Assembly (NCBI GenBank): GCA_002293665.1
Contig: DBDQ01000053.1
Span: forward strand, 1-18,248
Length of the DNA: 18,248 nt
Direction: 5' to 3'
Source: Alistipes sp. UBA928
GTDB taxonomy: Bacteria > Bacteroidota > Bacteroidia > Bacteroidales > Rikenellaceae
Made by a program: the position numbers and the translations under genes. Below the pieces are notes generated by a model. It was not told where the DNA came from. It saw nothing but the letters and a program-made list of their open reading frames with translations, and did no database searches. Position 1 is the stretch's first letter. The number at the start of each line of letters is the position of its first letter. Positions 15,222-18,248 of the stretch are shown piece by piece.

Positions 15222-15902
15222 ATGAAAATTCTCATCATAGAAGACAACCCCTCGCTGAGGGAGACGATGACCGAGTTCCTCGAACGCGAGCGTTACGTGG
15301 TTGAGAGCGCCGCCACCTACTCGGTAGCGGCCGAGAAAGTAGCCCTCTACGACTACGACTGCATACTGTTGGACGTGATGCTGCCCGACGGCAACGGACT
15401 GCGTATTTTGGAGGAGTTACGCGAGGCGGGCAAGCACGGCAACGTGATTATAATCTCCGCCCGCGATGCCATCGAAGATAAAGTAAAGGGGCTCGACCTT
15501 GGGGCCGACGACTACCTCGCTAAACCGTTCCACCTGGCCGAACTCGCCGCCCGCATCAAGAGTCTCATTCGCCGCCGCGTGAGGGGAGGGGAGAGGACGG
15601 TAACCCTGGGCAACGTGTCGATCGACCCCGACGCCTTCTCGGTAACTGTCGCCGGACACCCGGTGGAGCTGAGCCGCAAGGAGTACGACATACTGAACCA
15701 TTTCGTGGGCCGCCCCGGTCTCGTGGTCGAAAAGACCGCGCTCGCCGAAGCGGTGTGGGGCGACCACGCCGACGGCGTCGACAACTTCGACTTTATCTAC
15801 ACCCACGTTAAAAACCTGAGACGTAAACTTCAGGAGGCAGGGGCCGACATCGAGTTGAAGGCGATATACGGTTTCGGCTACAAACTGGTAACGGAGCAAT
15901 GA
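15222..15902 (+). CDS. OmpR/PhoB-family response regulator
   Basis: The 226-residue DNA-binding regulator is phosphorylated by its partner kinase, encoded next. The receiver domain (about 1-115) has the acid pocket E7-D8, phospho-acceptor D51 in LLDVMLP, S79 and K101 in LAKPF. The C-terminal winged-helix domain (about 125-225) includes LSRKEYDIL and the usual ending YTHVKNLRRKL...IYGFGYKL. The signal and target genes cannot be read from the sequence; the PepSY-like gene in the operon hints at envelope sensing. The stop overlaps the kinase start by ATGA, as is common for such pairs. Confidence 0.95.
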   Translation: MKILIIEDNPSLRETMTEFLERERYVVESAATYSVAAEKVALYDYDCILLDVMLPDGNGLRILEELREAGKHGNVIIISARDAIEDKVKGLDLGADDYLAKPFHLAELAARIKSLIRRRVRGGERTVTLGNVSIDPDAFSVTVAGHPVELSRKEYDILNHFVGRPGLVVEKTALAEAVWGDHADGVDNFDFIYTHVKNLRRKLQEAGADIELKAIYGFGYKLVTEQ

Positions 15903-17179
15903 AACTTATCTGGCGAACAGTGGGCCGCCTGTCGGTGGCGCTGCTCATCCTGATGGCGGGATGGGCTGTCGCTTTCTACGCGATCCTCACGGCCGAGATC
16001 AACGACGAGACCGACGACACGCTCGAAGATTACGCCCATGACCTGATAACCCGCGTGCTCGCCGGCCAGACCCTTCCAGCCGAGGACAACGGCACCAACA
16101 ACACCTACCATCTCGTGGAACTGACCGGCATGGCCGACGCCGCGTCGCGACCGCCGGTAAGATACTCCGACGAGACGGTGTGGATAGCCTCGAAAATGGA
16201 GACCGAGCCCGCACGTGTGCTGCGAACCGTGTTCGACGACGCCACGGGACGTACGTGGGAACTCACCGTGGCCATCCCCAGTTTCGAGAAACAGGACCTT
16301 CAGGGCCGCATCCTCATCTGGATCGCCCTGCTCTACGCGCTGATGCTCGCCACAGTCGTGGGTGTAAACGCATGGATCGTGCGGCGCAGTTTCCGCCCGC
16401 TCTACGCCCTTTTGGACTGGCTCGCCACCGTGCGGCCCGGAGCCGCTACGCCACCCCTCGAGATGCGGGGCGACGTGACCGAATTCCGGCTTTTGGGCGA
16501 GGCGATGGTCGACTCGGTGAGGCGTTCGGGCGAGATGTTCGACGAACAGCGCCTGTTTACCGGAAACGCCGCCCATGAACTGCAAACCCCCATAGCCGTG
16601 TGCCGCAGCCGTCTCGAGATGCTCGCCGGAGACCCCTCGCTCACCGAACGGCAACTCGAACAGATCGGCGCCGTGATGGGCACCCTCGACCGTCTGGCCG
16701 CACTCAACCGCACCCTGCTGCTGCTGGCGAAGATCGACAATCGCGGATTTACCGATGGCGCGGAAGTCGACGCAACCCCGATCCTGCGGCGCCTTGCCGC
16801 AGACTACTCCGAGGTGTACAGCCATCGCAGTCTCAGTGTCGATGTGAACGTCCGGGCGCCTTTCCGCCTCACGATGGACGAAACCCTCGCCGGCGTGCTG
16901 TGGGGCAATCTGCTAAAGAATGCGTTCGTCTATTCTCTCGACGGAGGCCGTGTCGAGGTCATGATCTCCGCCGCCGAAGTGTCGGTAGCCAACAGTGCCG
17001 CCGGTGGTCCGCTCGACCCGGTGGTGATATTCCGGCGTTTCTATCGTGGCGGCGGTGAAACGGGCACCGGGTTGGGCCTCGCACTCGTAGAATCCATCTG
17101 CCGCCTCTACGGCCTGCGTATTGATTACAACTTCGCCGAGGGACGCCATATCTTCACGATCAAACCACCTAAACCATGA
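15899..17179 (+). CDS. Two-component sensor histidine kinase
   Basis: The 426-residue membrane kinase has two transmembrane segments (about 11-33 and 137-161) flanking a periplasmic sensor region of about 100 residues with no recognised domain. A linker leads to the dimerisation/phospho-acceptor motif NAAHELQTPIA (H226), then an ATPase domain with the N box GNLLKNAFVYS (N341) and G2 box GTGLGLALVESI (389-400). The G1 position reads VANSAAG (N365) where most kinases have DxGxG. This N-for-D form is frequent in a Bacteroidetes/QseC-like subgroup, so activity is still expected. It is translationally coupled on both sides by ATGA overlaps and should phosphorylate the upstream regulator. Confidence 0.93.
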   Translation: MKLIWRTVGRLSVALLILMAGWAVAFYAILTAEINDETDDTLEDYAHDLITRVLAGQTLPAEDNGTNNTYHLVELTGMADAASRPPVRYSDETVWIASKMETEPARVLRTVFDDATGRTWELTVAIPSFEKQDLQGRILIWIALLYALMLATVVGVNAWIVRRSFRPLYALLDWLATVRPGAATPPLEMRGDVTEFRLLGEAMVDSVRRSGEMFDEQRLFTGNAAHELQTPIAVCRSRLEMLAGDPSLTERQLEQIGAVMGTLDRLAALNRTLLLLAKIDNRGFTDGAEVDATPILRRLAADYSEVYSHRSLSVDVNVRAPFRLTMDETLAGVLWGNLLKNAFVYSLDGGRVEVMISAAEVSVANSAAGGPLDPVVIFRRFYRGGGETGTGLGLALVESICRLYGLRIDYNFAEGRHIFTIKPPKP

Positions 17180-17625
17180 AAAGATTGTTTTACACACTTT
17201 TAGCTCTTCACTCTTCGCTCTTTACTCTCCCGGCGCTTGCTGCGGGAGACGGCGACCGCCCCGTGATATTCGAGGAACTGCCCGCCACGGCGCAAAAACT
17301 TATCGGTGACTACTTTCCCGACGTAAAAGTGACCCTTGCAACGGTGGACAGGGAGTTTCTCGACACCACATGGGACGTGATCCTGGCCGACGGCACGCGT
17401 ATCGAGTTCGACACCCGTGGCGAATGGAAAGAGATAGAGTGCCGCGTTGGGTTTGTTCCCGAGGGGATATTGCCGCCGCGGATCGCATCTTTCCTCGCCG
17501 AGCACCACCCCGGAGCGCGGGTCAAGGAGATCGACCGCGATCGCGAAGGCTACGAACTGAACCTCGACAACCGCCGCGAACTCACCTTCGACTCCCGCGG
17601 CAACTTCCGCCGCTACGACGATTGA
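17176..17625 (+). CDS. Periplasmic PepSY-like protein (PF11396 type)
   Basis: The 149-residue product has a signal peptide (about 1-23, ending LPALAAG) and no lipobox, so it should be periplasmic. The mature part consists of two similar halves: LP-x-TAQKLIGDYFPDVKV...WDVILADGTRIEFD-x-RGEW (35-84) and LP-x(2)-IASFLAEHHPGARV...YELNLDNRRELTFDSRGNF (99-144). This is the double-unit layout of PepSY-like proteins (DUF2874), a fold related to BLIP that is common beside Bacteroidetes two-component systems. Its ATG lies in the kinase stop (ATGA). It may bind the kinase sensor region or a ligand; this is inference from the operon. A strong terminator follows. Confidence 0.85.
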   Translation: MKRLFYTLLALHSSLFTLPALAAGDGDRPVIFEELPATAQKLIGDYFPDVKVTLATVDREFLDTTWDVILADGTRIEFDTRGEWKEIECRVGFVPEGILPPRIASFLAEHHPGARVKEIDRDREGYELNLDNRRELTFDSRGNFRRYDD

Positions 17626-17662
17626 TTCCATCTTGGCGCCATTTTTAGCATCGTTACTCCAT

Positions 17663-17699
17663 AACAACAAAAGCCTCCCGACAGGAGGCTTTTGTTGTT
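17663..17699. terminator. Bidirectional intrinsic terminator
   Basis: A perfect 16-bp stem (17663-17678 with 17684-17699) encloses the five-base loop CGACA. Both strands end in GGAGGCTTTTGTTGTT, so T-rich sequence lies in the 3' arm whichever way it is read. It lies 38 bases past the PepSY-like stop and 17 bases past the rpoC stop and should terminate both transcripts. Confidence 0.92.
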
Positions 17700-17715
17700 G
17701 CAAAGATTAGCTCGG

Positions 17716-18248
17716 TTATGCGCTGGCCATCACGCCGTCGGCGCTCCGGCCCGAGATCGCATCGTACTCCTCTTTCGAGCCTACCACGATTTTCTCGTAT
17801 TTGCGAAGACCCGTCCCGGCGGGGATCAGGTGACCGCAGATCACGTTCTCTTTCAGGTTTTCGAGTGGGTCTATCTTGCCTTGGATCGCTGCCTCGTTGA
17901 GTACCTTGGTCGTCTCCTGGAACGACGCCGCCGACATGAACGAAGAGGTCTGCAACGCCGCCCTCGTGATACCCTGCAATACCTGGGTCGAGGTTGCGGG
18001 CGTGATGTCGCGTACCGTCACCTGACGCATGTCTTTGCGTTTGAGCATCGAGTTCTCGTCCCTGAGCCTGCGCACCGTGATGATCTGGCCCGGCTGGAGC
18101 TCGGTCGAGTCGCCGGCGTCGTTCACTACCACCTTGTCGAACAGCGAATCGTTCTCCTCGATAAAGTCCCATTTGTCGACGATCTGCTCCTCGAAGAAAC
18201 GGGTGTCGCCCGGATCTTCGATGCGTACCTTGTTCATCATCTGGCGCA
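17716..18248 (-). CDS. rpoC: DNA-directed RNA polymerase beta' subunit, C-terminal part
   Basis: The frame is open to the right edge (RQMMNKVRI continues beyond the window), so only about the last 177 residues are seen. The tail motifs are characteristic: DPGDT near the start, then ATSTQVLQGITRAALQTSSF, SAASFQETTKVLNEAAIQGK, DPLENLKENVICGHLIPAGTG. These belong to the RpoC region that closes the enzyme active-centre cleft around the trigger-loop-adjacent C-terminal clamp. The last residues GRSADGVMASA are lineage-specific. It ends with TAA just before the shared terminator; upstream one expects rpoB and the L10/L12 genes. Confidence 0.96.
   Translation of the reverse strand, partial: RQMMNKVRIEDPGDTRFFEEQIVDKWDFIEENDSLFDKVVVNDAGDSTELQPGQIITVRRLRDENSMLKRKDMRQVTVRDITPATSTQVLQGITRAALQTSSFMSAASFQETTKVLNEAAIQGKIDPLENLKENVICGHLIPAGTGLRKYEKIVVGSKEEYDAISGRSADGVMASA

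Noticed and set aside
15878..16825. Long minus-strand open frame (315 codons) opposite the histidine kinase
   Set aside because: GC-rich coding DNA often leaves the antisense frame open; the product has no recognisable domain and the plus strand encodes a clear kinase.
1..18248. Diversity-generating retroelement reverse transcriptase, CRISPR array, IS element or tRNA
   Set aside because: Searched by eye because of the FISUMP-like repeats; no reverse-transcriptase motif, regularly spaced repeats, transposase or tRNA-like cloverleaf was found in the window.

Overview
The window looks like the chromosome of a member of the order Bacteroidales, most likely a high-GC lineage such as Alistipes/Rikenellaceae. 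This is inferred from fimbrillin-family lipoproteins, DUF3575 and DUF5119 proteins, the acpP-fabF-rnc gene order, and several promoters of the Bacteroidetes sigma-70 type (TAnnTTTG near -7). Coding DNA is GC-rich, apart from AT-richer patches inside the surface-protein genes. No RNA genes, CRISPR arrays, insertion sequences or integrases were seen. No stretch over 300 bases lacks a gene; the largest gaps are 1839-2071, 9850-10020 and 10258-10419.

Left part (1-7067, + strand): a surface-adhesin/type V pilus region. It opens with the 3' end of a large secreted protein built from tandem units resembling the Fibrobacter succinogenes major paralogous (FISUMP) domain. After a 233-base gap comes a cassette of a DUF3575 outer-membrane protein, a DUF5119 lipoprotein with a poly-Gly stretch near its end, a fimbrillin lipoprotein, and a second fimbrillin fused to a glycine-rich domain of about 290 residues resembling the ALK/LTK-type glycine-rich domain. 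The layout suggests anchor, shaft and tip roles; those roles are inferred.

Middle part (7078-10257, - strand): a housekeeping block read from right to left: acyl carrier protein (acpP), 3-oxoacyl-ACP synthase II (fabF), ribonuclease III (rnc) and RadC. A structured hairpin with a T run separates acpP from fabF. Divergent from acpP, on the + strand (10420-12061), is a tightly overlapping purN-pepE-YraN operon. It ends at a hairpin shared with a convergent serine beta-lactamase-like lipoprotein.

Right part: dxs (1-deoxyxylulose-5-phosphate synthase, - strand) is divergent from a three-gene + strand operon of an OmpR-type response regulator, a sensor histidine kinase and a periplasmic PepSY-like protein, each joined by a 4-base ATGA overlap. 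That operon converges on the 3' end of rpoC (- strand), with a near-ideal 16-bp terminator hairpin between them. The most unusual items are the fimbrillin/glycine-rich fusion and the tandem FISUMP-like units with compositionally distinct C-terminal loops.
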